The position numbers and the translations under genes were made by a program. Positions 1-10,869 of a stretch of 64,000 nt of DNA are shown one piece after another; position 1 is the stretch's first letter; each line of letters opens with the position of its first letter. This DNA comes from Takakia lepidozioides (Eukaryota; Streptophyta; Takakiopsida; Takakiales; Takakiaceae). Where the stretch lies: positions 13,640,001-13,704,000 of the forward strand of contig CM060732.1 of NCBI GenBank assembly GCA_030704615.1. Direction: 5' to 3'. The notes beneath the pieces were generated by a model, which worked only from the letters and a program-made list of their open reading frames with translations, ran no database searches and was not told the DNA's origin.

Positions 1-1
1 T

Positions 2-1303
2 CATTTCCTAACCTGGAATGACCTTAGTACAGCATTCCGAAACAGGTTCAGGACAAGCAAAACTGAGGATGAAGTGTATGGAAGTTTACAACAGCTAAAG
101 CAAAAGAAGCATGAAACTGTTGAAGATTACATGGAAAAGATGGAATTGATGATGAAAAAGTTGGCTGTTGTACCAGCACCAGGGTTACAGAAGACCTGGT
201 TTGTGAGTGGATTAAGACCTGAATTACAAAAGAAAGTGGATATGCTACCCCATAATACAGTGGAGGAGGCATTTGAAACAGCCAACAGAATTGAGCAATT
301 GGGAATGCTTAGAAGAGACAAAAAGGAAGATGAGGACTCTGAGGATGAGTCAGATGAGGAAGAAGAGCAAGAGCTCAAGAGGAAGAGTAAAAATAAATAA
401 AAATTGAAGAGGGACAACTATGAGAAAAGACTGGAGGAGGTCTTGAAGTATGCCACAGAGGCTGCAACACATTGGAGGAAGGGTGCTTGGTGTGCAAAAT
501 GCCAGAATGAAGGCCATACCACAACTGAATGTCACATGAAGGAGAAACACTGTACTATTTGTAAAATGAATAACCATTCTACTGAGAATTGTTACTACAA
601 CAGAAGGGCAGCTGCAAGAGAACCTAGGCAAATGAGGGTGCATCAAGTGCAGGCCCAGCAAAGGAGAAACAATGATCAGGACCACTATGGAAGGCCTGGT
701 GGTTATAACAATGGTATGGCGGGGAGAGGTAATCCAAGAGGGAATTACCAAGGCAATCCCAGAGGCAACTACCATGGTAATCCAAGGGGGAATTATCAGC
801 CAGGGAATCAGGATTATAGAAATAATCCCAGAGCAGACCAAGGGCAAGGACCCAATGGTGAAGAACTGTGTTACTACTGTAATCAGGCGGGACATCACAA
901 GGTAGCCTGTCCATTCTGGATCAGACACCAGAATGAGATGAGAGCTCCTGTAAATGAGGCCCCAGTGGTGGCAGCTCACATAGTTAGGCCATGTTTTGTA
1001 CCAGAAGTAAGTACAATGATAGTAACCAGAAGCAAAGCTAAACAAATACCTCCAGTGGATGAGGAAGAAGAGGGTAATGAGGATGGCAGTGAGGTGTCTG
1101 AAGATGATGAGGCTTGGAGAGATGAGAAGGAACTTCACAGGGAAGTGGCTGACACCATAAGGGAAATGCAGAAGAATACTGATATCCCCATGGTAGATAC
1201 TTCTGACTCTAATAGAGAAGATGGAGAGGGTGAAGAGGAAGTGAAGAAGGAAGTTGCACAAATGCAGAGTAATGAAGAGATTTTGGCTAAAGTAATATGC
1301 TAG
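2..1303 (+). pseudogene. gag: gag polyprotein with three zinc knuckles (Gypsy-1)
   Basis: The gag protein forms the particle and binds RNA in the cytoplasm. The frame is open from the window edge to a TAG at 1301-1303, with one internal TAA at 398-400. The N-terminal part has the W..L..AF..RF pattern of the retrotransposon gag domain. An acidic stretch lies at about 320-375. Three CCHC-type knuckles follow: CAKCQNEGHTTTEC near 497, CTICKMNNHSTENC near 550 and CYYCNQAGHHKVAC near 868. Between the second and third is a G/N/P/R-rich run with repeated RGNY units (720-830). The C-terminal part is again very acidic. The 5' end is outside the window. Confidence 0.9.
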
Positions 1304-2317
1304 ACCAAAGCTGAGATTACCACGGGACAGCTATTGGCTGTGGCACCTCATTGTAGGCACAAGCTGTATCAAGCAATTAATCAGATTGCTCATGTGACAG
1401 AGAACACAGACCTGAACAGCAAGGTGACAAGTTATAATGTGAGGCCTGAGGGGTGAGAAATAGTCATGGACTTTGATGATTCTATGCCAGTAATCCAATT
1501 GAGAATTGGAAGCACAGACTTGACTGATGTACTGATAGATGGGGGCTCGGGAGTGAATATTATGACAGAGCAATTAAGGCAGAAGCTTGGTCTGAGTAAC
1601 ACGAAACCAGCCCCATTTACAGTAACAATGGCAGATCAAAGGAGTGTACAGCCTTTAGGCTTGATAAGAGGAGTAAAGATACAGATCCAAGAGATGATTT
1701 TTAAGATCACGGTGACTGTGTTGAAAATGGATGATGTCATGGAAGCTTACTCCTTATTGCTGGGTCGACCATGGCTGAAATAGGCCAGGGTATTCCATGA
1801 CTGGAATTCCCAGTTACTGACTGTGCATGATGGGAAGCACAAGATACAGGTCACCACTAAGAAATCTAGTAGGCTACCTGCTACTAGAAGACCTCGTGGA
1901 GTCAGAGAGTATGACTGGAGAGGAGGACTCGATGAGGAGCAGGAAGCTACTTTGTTTGCTGCGCACCCGGAGTGGGAGTAGGTTGCAGAAATGCAACTGG
2001 GAGGCTTGAGTTGTTTTAAAGGTTTCTATTGTGGAGCGGTGACAGCAACACCAATTGAGGGGAAAACAAGTAGTTACCCACCACATTTCTATGAGGAAAG
2101 AAAGAGAGAAATGGAAATCCTAGAAGAACCAGCCACTGTGAGTTTACAGGATGAAGTAGTGGCTGGACGGACAATCACAGCTGAAGAGCAGGTGAGAGAC
2201 GTGAATGTGGGAACTGAGGAGGAACCAAGAATGGTGAAAGTAGGGGCTGACTTGAAGCCAGAATTCTTTGAGGAAGCTAAGAGCCTATTCACCAAATACA
2301 GAGATGTATTTGCTTAG
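1304..2317 (+). pseudogene. retropepsin-like protease and spacer (Gypsy-1)
   Basis: Same frame as gag. The active-site region reads VLIDGGSGVNIM near 1525-1560, so the usual D-T/S-G triad is D-G-G. The protease ends with LLGRPWL near 1757-1780, directly followed by a TAG. Other in-frame stops are the TGA near 1454, TAG near 1979 and TAG at 2315-2317. The tail (SLFTKYRDVFA) is the conserved linker just before RT in gypsy pol. With these stops no functional polyprotein could be made. Confidence 0.85.
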
Positions 2318-3297
2318 AGCTATGAGGATCTGAAAGGGATACCACTTGAGATTTGCCATCATAAGATTGTACTGGAACCAGGGTCAGTGCTAATCAAACA
2401 GGCTAGGTACAGGATGAATCCTAACTATGCACAGAAGGTTGGGGAAGAGATCAAGAAGTTGGCTGAGGCTAAGTTCATATACCCAATAGAGTATGCAACT
2501 TGGTTGTCACCCGATAATCCCCAAGAAGAATGACAAACTGAGAGTTTGCGTAAACTATAAGAAGTTGAATGCTTGTACAAAGAAAGATTCATTTCATTTA
2601 CCATTCACAGAAGCGGTACTGGACACTGTGGCAGGCCATGAGATGTACTCATTCATGGATGGCTTCAGTGGGTATAACCAAGTGCAAGTGGCAGAAGAGG
2701 ACCAGGGAAAGACAGCTTTCATCACAGACTGGGGTGTTTATGCATACAAAGTCATGCCTTTTGGATTTTGTAATGCACCAGCAACTTTTCAGAGAGTGAT
2801 AAGTGAATCCTTCCATGAGTATCTGGATGATTTCATGCAAGTGTTCTTAGATGACTTCAGTGTGTACAGCTCTAAGAATGAGCATTTACAGAAGCTAGAA
2901 TTATGCTTGGGCAGATGCAGGATGAGAGGTCTTGGGTTAAATCCAGAAAACTTTCTGTGTGAATTCAGGGGTACTTCTGGGACACATCGTGTGTAAGAGG
3001 GGACTACTTGTGGATCCCAGAAAGACAGAGGCCATTAAAGCATCTCCACCACCAGGAAATGCTAAAAATCTAAGGAGATTCCTTGGACAAACCAGTTATT
3101 ACAGAAGATTTGTCAGACGGTATGCACAGATGGCAGCACCTTTGAGCAGGCTTCTGAAGAAGGATGCAGTGTTTACATGGACAGCTGAATGTCAACAGGC
3201 TTTAGAGGAACTTACATTGTCAGTAACAACTACACCTGTGTTGATTAACCCACACTGGCATGTAGTACTTCATGTACACTGCGATGCCTCAGGGGCC
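2318..3297 (+). pseudogene. reverse transcriptase and truncated RNase H (Gypsy-1)
   Basis: After the TAG at 2315 the frame continues with RT block 1, shifts frame near 2510 (around WLSP / PKKN) and runs to about 2970, where a second shift occurs before the LLGHIV block. The catalytic block reads VFLDDFSVYS near 2838-2867, so both aspartates are kept. DGFSGYNQ and MPFGFCNAPATF are typical gypsy RT blocks. The connection domain (LGQTSYYRRFVRRYA) follows, then the first RNase H strand ends at DASGA near 3290. Everything beyond, including the rest of RNase H and the integrase, is missing. Confidence 0.9.
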
Positions 3298-3449
3298 GTC
3301 TCGCGCTCCTCCCTAGCTTCCTCGCCATCCAGTGGGCTCGGAAAGGGCTACCCACCTCCGTCTTTCCGTGTCTCTCTCCATCCGTTGACAACAATAGAGA
3401 TTTGTTGCCGGTGCAGGAAAGAACTTGGGTGTGAGGAAAGTAGAGTGAA

Positions 3450-3891
3450 ATGCCGCACTCGAGGCTATTAGCGAGAGTTGACTCTCCCACTGTAGATGTG
3501 CTGGTGGACTTGGGCCATCCTTTTCTGACTACACTTTGGACGGCTTCATCAAGATTGGAGGGGTGGGAGCTGCTCATGGAACATTGCTAGAGGCCTTCTC
3601 AATGTTGAAGAACGAAAGGGTGACAAAGCGTAATCTTGAGAAAGTGGTCAAGGAATCAGGCAGACAGGCCTTTCAATGGGGTATGGTAGCAGGAATCTAC
3701 ACAGGCATGGATATGGGATGGAACGTGTTCGGGGCAAACACGATTGGAAAAATGCAGCATTAGGAGGGGCACTGACCGGTGCCCTTCTTTCGTTGGGAGA
3801 TACCACTTTTAATCGCGACAAGATGATTCGCACGGCAATCACTAGTGGCGCCATAGCCACTGCTTCAGAGTTTATTTGGTACCTCACCTAG
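3450..3891 (+). pseudogene. OEP16: OEP16-1-like chloroplast outer-envelope channel, intronless, frameshifted
   Basis: OEP16 proteins are small four-helix channels of the Tim17/22/23-PRAT family in the outer plastid envelope, linked to amino-acid transport. The frame starts at an ATG at 3450 and covers the whole family length of about 147 residues. Recognisable blocks are LVDLGHPFL, DGFIKIGGVGAA, ERVRGKHDWKNA and GALTGALLS, with a C-terminal ATASEF close to OEP16-1. Reading it needs one frame change near 3535 (before DGFIK) and another near 3710 (between YTGMDMG and MERVRG). It has no introns and begins inside a broken retroelement, which suggests a processed copy; about 150 bases of UTR-like leader precede it. 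No poly(A) tract is seen after the TAG. A real gene with sequence errors is less likely. Confidence 0.78.
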
Positions 3892-3924
3892 GTTGCCATT
3901 GTATGGATTAGATTCTCCGGGCAT

Positions 3925-4165
3925 TTACGGAAACCCCTCCGAGAAGCAGATGAGGCTCTCGGCAGATTGCCCGACAGGTTTTGCTTGTAAATCAATCTTG
4001 TTAGCCAGCGATTGCAAGGCCTGCACCTGAAGCTCCAGGAACATCAAATAATCAGCGATCTCCTCTAGCAAAATGGGAGTGTCCATACAGGTTGTCTTCC
4101 GGCCAGTAGACAGAGATTTGAGCTCCCACCTTCAACTTCTTAGCTTGCATATCTTACTTCGTCAG
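3925..4165 (-). pseudogene. Relic of an atypical bHLH (IBH1-like) C-terminal region
   Basis: On the minus strand a frame ending at the TAA 3925-3927 reads MDTPILLEEIADYLMFLELQ and continues with VQALQSLANK. This matches the helix-loop-helix tail of plant non-DNA-binding bHLH proteins of the IBH1/AIF type, which typically show LLEE.ADYI..L..QV..M..LA. Upstream the same frame gives WELKSLSTGRK, a plausible loop segment, and then two TGA stops, so no intact protein is possible. These proteins normally heterodimerise with other bHLH factors in the nucleus. It lies antisense, 33 bases beyond the OEP16-like pseudogene. The assignment rests on pattern recognition only. Confidence 0.5.
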
Positions 4166-5145
4166 TCTCTTGCCTGTTGCCCCACTGGGGCTTAGTGCCT
4201 TTGATGCGTTGGCCCTGCATTGCTATATGCGCATGCTCAGTCCAGGGCCAATCCACGAATTCATTGTCCGGCACGATCGGCAAATCTGGACAGTGACCCT
4301 GTCTTCGATGCACTGGTTCCCACTTTCCTTTGACTGGGCGAACGAAATTACTCGCTGGTAAGGCTGCATCCAGTCCAACGACGTGCCTATCCGTGCTTTA
4401 ATGGACACAAACAGCACTCGAGAGCATGGCTGAGGCAGGAAACTTCGACAAAGCACCAAATAAGGACTTACTTCCGAGACTCCGGAAAGAGCTTCCTCCT
4501 GGAGAGATGCTTCTCTGCCTGCAAACAAGTATTTCTCTACCACCCAACTCTTATACACGCTCAAAGCAACAATCGCAACCTCGGACCACAGAACGAGGCC
4601 TTGTCCGTCGAGCTTCGGTATAACACGAGATGTCAAGCTTGTGGAGCCGACATGAATACCAGATTCTACGACAACCCTCTACGCTTATCAGAAACCGAGC
4701 TCGGTACCACCCATAATAGGAAAACAAAACCAACAGCCTATTCTTCCTTACAATTGCGCATCATCCTGCTGCTCCACCAGCCTTGTCACAAACATAATCT
4801 ACAAACCACCATAATTTTCTTTTCTTACTTTCAAAACAAAAACCACAAGTGCTAGAACTAAACTCACATCTGGCACTCACAGATGCAAGTTCATTTATCT
4901 CAAGTGATTGAAAGAACTAATCTCATATGTCTGATAACAGAGAAACACAAAACACAACACCATCATTCTTTAAAATAGTAGTCGAGCCAGGGGCACCCCA
5001 AGCTATGGGGACTCCACCCCACAACAACATATTCTCCCTGCATAAACACACTCAGATTCCAAACAGTGAAGGAGCTCGGTCGTGTAGGCTCAACTCGATA
5101 GAGATGAGCCGTACGACTGACGCTCTCGTGAAGATAAGACGGTTC
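4166..5145. other. No recognised gene
   Basis: Open frames in both directions are short (a minus-strand frame of 137 codons at 4223-4636 is the longest) and show no motif I know. A run that is A-rich on the plus strand occupies about 4720-4960. I see no RNA gene, satellite or LTR here. Confidence 0.5.
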
Positions 5146-5262
5146 AGGTGTCAAACTAAACTTGACACCTGACTTAACACTTGAACTAAATCCAAGTGTT
5201 AAATACAAATAACTAGATTTATTCTAGTTAGTTTCACACTGTGTTTATTTAACTTGACACCT
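5146..5262. repeat. 117-bp MITE-like element with terminal and internal hairpins
   Basis: The sequence begins AGGTGTCAA and ends TTGACACCT, so the ends form a 9-bp terminal inverted repeat. The left end is also followed within 15 bases by a second TTGACACCT, which makes a local hairpin. Two more short palindromes lie inside: AACACTTG paired with CAAGTGTT, and AACTAGA paired with TCTAGTT. The interior is AT-rich. No target-site duplication is evident. Its right edge coincides with the broken pol end of gypsy fragment A1. Confidence 0.6.
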
Positions 5263-5265
5263 TTG

Positions 5266-5956
5266 CCATTAGATCATTGAGCTGGGCCTTCAGCTCGACC
5301 AACTCTCTGTGGCTCAACCGGTAAGGCGCCTCGGCAGGCAGCTCCGATCCTGACACCACCTCTATTTTGTGGTCAACTCCTCTTCGTCATGGCAAGCCGT
5401 TTGGTAAATCCTCCGACATCACATCCTGATATTTCTCCTGGATTCCCTTGATCCAATCTGGGCTCGGCTCCCTATCGACTTCTCCTTCCACTTGTCTTAC
5501 GTAATACAAAAACTGGGCCTCGTGTGGCTTCTCCACGGCCCACTCCTTTGCTGTCAGCAGGTTTATTCGCCCTTCCACTCGGTTGGTTGTTCCCGACACT
5601 CGTAAAACTTCGTCATCATCCCCACACGGTAGCGTGACTACTCTCTTGCGGCCATTTATGACCGCTCCGAAATTGCTCGAAAAGGACATCCCCAAAATGA
5701 GATCCACTGCATCGATCTCGCAAATAGTGAAGTTCTCACGTCCCTCCCAACTCCCCAGCTCAAGAGGAACATCGAACGTCACATTTGTTGCCAGTTGCGG
5801 TTCTCCTTTGGCAGAACGCACTTCAATAGAGGCCCCCACATCACTTGTCGGGAGCCCCAGCTTTCGTGTCGTTGCCGGCATCATGAAGGAGTGCGACGCT
5901 CCTGTATCCACCAACAACGACACGTTAGTTCCCAAAATGATCCCGCTCACGAACAT
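5266..5956 (-). pseudogene. Aspartic protease and start of RT (gypsy A1)
   Basis: The frame from 5956 has the retropepsin active site LLVDTGASHSFM and the second conserved block ILGMSF. A TGA replaces a codon after DLPNGLP (5387-5389), where A2 reads [10 protein letters not shown]. Beyond that stop the same frame continues with [10 protein letters not shown] and [10 protein letters not shown] to the break at 5263. The upstream zinc-knuckle frame is in the same register but is cut off by a TAG near 5960, where A2 has CAG, consistent with a C-to-T change. Confidence 0.87.
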
Positions 5957-5959
5957 TAA

Positions 5960-7101
5960 CTAACTCCCTTTACGCAAGGCTCCCGTCTCCTGATATAATT
6001 CACAAGAGTAGTTGTCTACCTTGCAAGTCTTGGCGACCACCGCCTCCATCAAGCAGCTGATGGATTCTTCGGACAGCTCCGTGGTCGCCCGAGTCATGTT
6101 CAACTGTCGGTGTTTCAAGCACTTCTTGGCCATGTGCCCGGGTTCCCCGCAATTAAAGCACGCCCCATCAAAGGTTGTCTTCTGTCCGCCATAAACTGAC
6201 GCACCTGATTTTTTTTTCGAAGCACCAGGGTGCCGCCTTGACGTGCGAAGGCCTTCTTTTCGATTTCCATATGTCATTGTCGCCGTGTGGCCTATCCTAC
6301 TTCTTTTCCGATCGGAAGGAGTCATCCTCCCGCCCGGACTTTCTTATGGTTTAACTCCGTACGACTTCGTCTTTCGCCCATAGGAACATCCGAAAAACAT
6401 TCAACCCATCCATTTGCCTCGTTCAAAGTCTTAGATTAGATGGCTTCTCCTCCAACTTCCGTCTGGCCCACGAGGCTAGTCCCGCCCGTTTTGCTTCAAA
6501 TTCCTCGTCTTGTCCCGGGCGAGCCAGGACGCGTTGAGGGACGCAAACTGTGTTTTCATAAGTTTCTTGAACCCACTCCAGCTCAAGGTTTCTGGGTTTG
6601 GCCCTTGGTCATGAAGGCGCTTCTGCCACCATTGTTGAACATAGCCCCTAAAATAGGTGAGAGCCACTTCCACCCGATCCTTGTCACTTAACTTGACCGC
6701 CCGGAAGTATAGCTCCAGCTCCAAGAGCCAAGTGTTGAGTGCCTTCCAATTTTGAACGCCCTTGAAGGTGTCGGGTTCCTTGAACTTCACTTTAAACTTC
6801 GCCTTAGTGGAAGTGGCATTAGCCGCCCTCATCACGTCTTTCAACGTCTGGCCAAACTGCGCCAACAACCCTTCCCAAAAGGCTGCTGGCATTGTAGACA
6901 TCTGTTGGTTTGGCGGAACCTTTGGGAAATCCTCGGGCTCCGACTTCCCCCAAATTCCTCCCGTTCTTGAGTTGCCTCGTTTTCAGAAGCATAAATCGCC
7001 TATTCCACTTGCTGCTTCGATGACACGTCATCCCCACCAAGCTCACCAAGATCATTGTCTTTCAGGCCGTTCCGCTTTCGATTTGTCTTGCCCGATCCCA
7101 T
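5960..7101 (-). pseudogene. gag: gag with CCHC zinc knuckle (gypsy A1)
   Basis: A likely start ATG lies at 7099-7101 (MGSGKTNRKRNG). The frame hits a TAG after about 35 codons and changes register before the main gag domain at 6476-6901. That domain has LNTWLLELELYFRAV and YVQQWWQKRL, the signature of the plant chromovirus gag. Downstream (5960-6325) a single CCHC knuckle reads CFNCGEPGHMAKKC, preceded by basic residues. Between 6326 and 6475 the frame carries several stops. Element A2 has lost this whole region, so A1 preserves the only gag copy of this family in the window. Confidence 0.85.
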
Positions 7102-7206
7102 GGTGAGGCCGATCTCAAGTACGATCGCGTACTGAACTCTAAGCTCTGTTTCCAAGTATCGCGCACCTCACTTCAGAATTCTCTTTCAAGTCATAGTTAC
7201 TCGCTT

Positions 7207-7561
7207 TGATGCGTGCGCCTAACTCCCGAGCTGGCCGCCGGGCCAACTCGGAGCTTCGGCTGCTCACCGGGGTATAATGGTCCCCCTCACACTCCCACTC
7301 GATCTGTTGGGCTCAGTGTAAATTCACTTTGGTAGATGACAGTCCAAAACAGCTCCCCACACCTTGGTCGCTTTCCGGCTCGCACTCTTACTCACTAGTT
7401 TTTGGTCACCAACAAGTTTACACCATTCTCGGGTTAATACTCCTTACATATACTTCTGTAAGTGTTCCATAAGTAGCCAAGTCCAAATCTAGTGCACCAC
7501 CACTTAGACCCTCGATCGTCCCTGTGGTGAGCCGCGGTGAATCTGACCCACCCACCACGAA
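7207..7561 (-). repeat. Partial LTR of gypsy family A
   Basis: The plus strand starts TGATGCG at 7207 and shares long interrupted blocks with the A2 LTR from 25872, including the TTTTTGGTCACCAAC segment near 7399 and CCCACCCACCACG near 7548. Similarity stops at about 7561, so roughly the outer three-quarters of the 1.54-kb LTR is missing. Confidence 0.75.
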
Positions 7562-7562
7562 A

Positions 7563-8790
7563 TTTTGCACCATTTGAGCACTGCACTTTCGAATTTGTCT
7601 CTCGGGTCAACTGCATCCAAACTGACTACATATTCGTCTATTTTCACAGTGACAAGTGCCAAGACCTCTGCGTATTTTCAATTGGGTTGGCGGTGTTTCT
7701 TGGTTTTTATCATAGGGTCCGAGCCAAAAGCAGACTGCGCAGACGCCTTCCTTTTGCATTTCTTTTTCCATTGGACTCCACCATTGATATCATCAGATAT
7801 CTCTACCGTTTCTGCATTTAAAGATTTGTGAAATGACCGGTGCAAAATCGTATGCAGGGAATTGGCATGGTTCAGACTAGTCCTCACATACACTTAGTGG
7901 CCAATCGGGAATGCTCCTCTCCCCCATGTCTTCAGCTAACCACTTCACATCCTCCTTGTCAAATGTTTCCAACATGATTCCATGCACCCACACTTTGTCT
8001 GTCAACATCCTCACTTTCCACTCCCAAGTCACTATATGTCTATCACTCTGACAGAGCCCACCCCTGAAAAGGGGCAATAGTCGCAAGGTGAAGTGGCTCT
8101 TAGTTACGTCGGCTTCGGCCGGAGTCATGTCTCTATCACTCTTAGAATCGCTTGAAGACCCGCCACAAATGCTCTCATTTGGCACTTCTGACCAGTTTGG
8201 CACATCACTCACAGCTTCTTCCCTAAAACCATCACCAAATTCAAGACAATTGGGCTGCAACACTCCCAAAGGGTACCTGCATCTAGGCTAGGCACTGCAA
8301 ATGCCAATACATGTGGAGGACTTGTCCATCTGACTGCTCCCTGCAGACCCTCAGGCAAGACATTGTCAGATTTCCTCCAAACAGGAAGCCTCAGGGGAGG
8401 CGACCAAGCACTGCAGGGAATCGTCCTCTTTGCTCTCGCTGCATGTTTCATTTGTTTGAGTGTCGGCATCAGGCCACATCGTTCACTTCCTCACTAAAAC
8501 CAAGATCCCTCTCCTCGTCTCTCTCTTTCTAGCAAAAGAGCAACTTGTTTTCTGAAAAGAAATCGATGGTTATGCACAAGAGGTCTTATAAGCCAGCGGC
8601 TGGCCCGAGGTGGAGGCGGTAGACTCAATAGGGATTCGTTTGACAAACAACCTAATATGATACTCACTTGCTGCTCAGTAGCATGCTGACTCTCTAATGC
8701 CCAAGTACTCATGATATCTGCAGCCTTTTGAAGGCGTGGTGGAGGTGCAGGTGGCACCAGTGCCTCTACATGCTTCCGCTTGCCCACCAT
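7563..8790 (-). pseudogene. Unrecognised multi-exon coding remnant
   Basis: I do not recognise this protein. On the minus strand an exon-like start MVGKRKHVEALVPPAPPPRL begins at 8790 and ends at 8668 with a good donor (CAA|GTGAGTA). Further downstream, frames with coding character include DSLQCLVASPEASCLEE near 8380-8450, a 130-codon frame at 7877-8269 (RMLTDKVWVHGIMLETF) and a basic stretch KKKCKRKASAQ near 7780. They lie in different frames with stops between. The right boundary of the gypsy A LTR falls at its downstream end, so an insertion may have broken the gene. Function unknown. Confidence 0.35.
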
Positions 8791-10869
8791 TCGCTTCCTG
8801 TGCCCACTCCCTACCCTACCACAAAGCCCAACGCAGAGCAAAGAAAGCCTTCAAGACATTAGCCGCTCAATGGAATAATACAAACTACATGCAAGCGGAA
8901 TATGTACACTGGAACAGCTGCCCAAGAAGTGAGAGTAGTGAAGGCGCACCCTCCAATGTGTGCGCCCTAATCTCACAATGAAGGCAAGCTGACCTCGAAC
9001 CGTAATCGAGCGAAGCGAAATGAAGAAGGATTGCAAAGTAGCCGTAAACAAAATGCAAAAAGCCACAGTGTCAGAACAGAATAGTGCCCCTGCAGCGCAA
9101 CGTCTCAGCGCCGTGAAATCCTGCTAAGCAAGGCAACATCATGCAATCATACCCAAATCGACAAGCTGCAGGTACGAGCTGTAGCTCGCACCCCCGACAA
9201 AACGCAGAGCGTGAAAGGAAAGAGAAGACATAACGTGCAGGAAGACAATATCCCGTCGCTGCATGATCTTCCGCACGGGCGGACACCCAGTCCGGGCCAC
9301 GCCACCCTGCATGCAGGCCTGGGTGGCATCGCATTACGCCCCGCCGGTAGCCCACGCCCCCCCCACACGCTGGACGCCGGCAATGCGAGGCACCAACCTG
9401 CCACGTCAGCGGGGTCAACGCCGCTGGCACCTTCTGGGCCAAGTGTTTCAGCCCCCCGCCCAACTACCTCGTCCATCATTGCTTGACATGTGCCTATAGT
9501 CTTCCAACACGGCAGAAGTCACCCAGAAGTCAACATATTAAGCAGGATCTACGTTCGAACAACCCTCATCACTTCAACCATGTCATTCACGGGTACTGCA
9601 AAAGTAAACAACGAAACTGCATTTTCGCATGACACTTCAAATTGGCATAGAGAAAACTGTGGTTTGCGGCAGAGGATGTATCATCAAGAGGGAACATCAA
9701 CGTGTGTTTAGACGTGTTGTCTGCTATCAAGTCATGTGCAGTACGCAGCAAAATAAAAATTGAAACCCATGAGAATGCTACACCCAGAAACAGCAAAATG
9801 GCTCGAGTGCCACCCCTCATAACCATGTACAAGCTATATAGGCATGTCACTTTTCTTTCGCGTACCTGGAAGGCATTTACAACTTGGCACATTGATTGTA
9901 ACTGTGCTAGGACTTCATTTGTGCAAGCTGACTCCAATCAAGCAACCTAGCTTCAGTTCAGAGTATTGACTCAAGGACAGGAATTGATGCCACACAGTAG
10001 CAACCGGTACCTTTGCACAGCCCACTGGTTCTTCAACTATGTTGCAATATAGGTCTTTTGGCCGAGTCCGACATGCCTCCATATCTCTGTAGATCACTCT
10101 CTGCAGATGTACAGCAAGAGAAGTCTACATATGCCGCTCCACTGTTCAGTGACATAACTTATCAATAGCAAACATACAGTACAATGAAGCAATTAAAAAA
10201 CCATCTTTAGCACGGCAAGCGAAAGGCATAGTACTTTACTCTAGCCGGAACATAAACCATGCCTTCATACATGCAATGGATAGGTCCTGCATTCGAGGAT
10301 CATGTGTACAAACGTGCAAGTAGCACTGTACAACAATGCCAATGACAGAAGGCCAAATTGCTCTGTTCGGATGGCATACAATAATGTACTTCCAATACAG
10401 CAGTGGCAAGATGAACACTCCATATGTTAACATGCTTCACTAGCATTTATCTTTGGCAGCTACATGGCAAATATGTAAACTAGCAAATACTTCAGGAGGT
10501 TTCTAAATGCAAATGGTGCCCAACTTGATTCACTGTTCTAACCTGAACAATGACATGGAGCATGTAATCCCAAGAATTCAGTTCTAACAATGTCATTCCT
10601 CGTCATACACTCTCCTGCCTGCTCTCTGGCTACCTCTCCGCCATAATAAACTACACTAGGGCATGAACCTTATGTGATTTTCATTCACAGTCGGTACTCA
10701 TAACCTACAAAACCCCCATAAGATTATTCATCACTCTGATCCCGTAATGTTTCCACTCATTTGTGCGTCTTTTTTTTGCAACCGCAATCATCTATGTCCC
10801 CCCCTCGCTCTCTTGCTTAACTCTCCTCCCCCACTCCTCCAGATCCAACCTCCACTTGAGAACATTCCT
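8791..10869. other. No recognised gene; 3' flank of the P450 reductase gene
   Basis: A GC-rich patch at 9160-9480 has overlapping frames in all registers, which is a composition effect rather than coding evidence. The 1.0 kb next to the reductase stop codon (10870) is AT-rich and may hold its 3' UTR, but no clear AATAAA-type signal stands out close to the stop. Confidence 0.4.

Larger units (their letters stand above)
1..3297 (+). mobile_element. Ty3/gypsy retroelement Gypsy-1, decayed, both ends missing
   Basis: Domains run in the order gag, zinc knuckles, protease, reverse transcriptase, start of RNase H, which is the Ty3/gypsy pol order. The left end lies outside the window. The right end stops inside RNase H at about 3297, where unrelated sequence leading to an OEP16-like reading frame begins. 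Gag, protease and the spacer share one frame (frame 2) interrupted by at least five nonsense codons, and pol has two further frameshifts. The RT motifs resemble those of the non-chromodomain gypsy branch and of element B at 43-46 kb. No LTR is visible. The element is non-functional. Confidence 0.93.
5263..7561 (-). mobile_element. Ty3/gypsy family A, fragment A1 (partial LTR, gag, protease)
   Basis: On the minus strand the order is partial LTR, gag, zinc knuckle, protease, then the first residues of RT. The sequence is clearly related to element A2 at 25872-30924: protease frames match nearly residue for residue, and the LTR segments share blocks such as GGCCGCCGGGCCAACTCGGA. The fragment stops at 5263 within the block [10 protein letters not shown](A/T)QL.DLM that precedes RT. 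The LTR matches A2 only from 7207 to about 7561. Several in-frame stops show decay. Confidence 0.9.

Noticed and set aside
350-1261. 303-codon minus-strand frame
   Set aside because: It is the antisense shadow of the Gypsy-1 gag frame, whose zinc knuckles are unmistakable; the minus product has no motif.
7190-7207. tRNA primer-binding site next to the A1 LTR
   Set aside because: Sequence after the LTR end does not begin with the TGG expected of a PBS, so I do not call it.
9071-9486. Overlapping long frames on both strands in a GC-rich patch
   Set aside because: Open in several frames at once because of GC-rich composition; no motif and no coding bias in any one frame.
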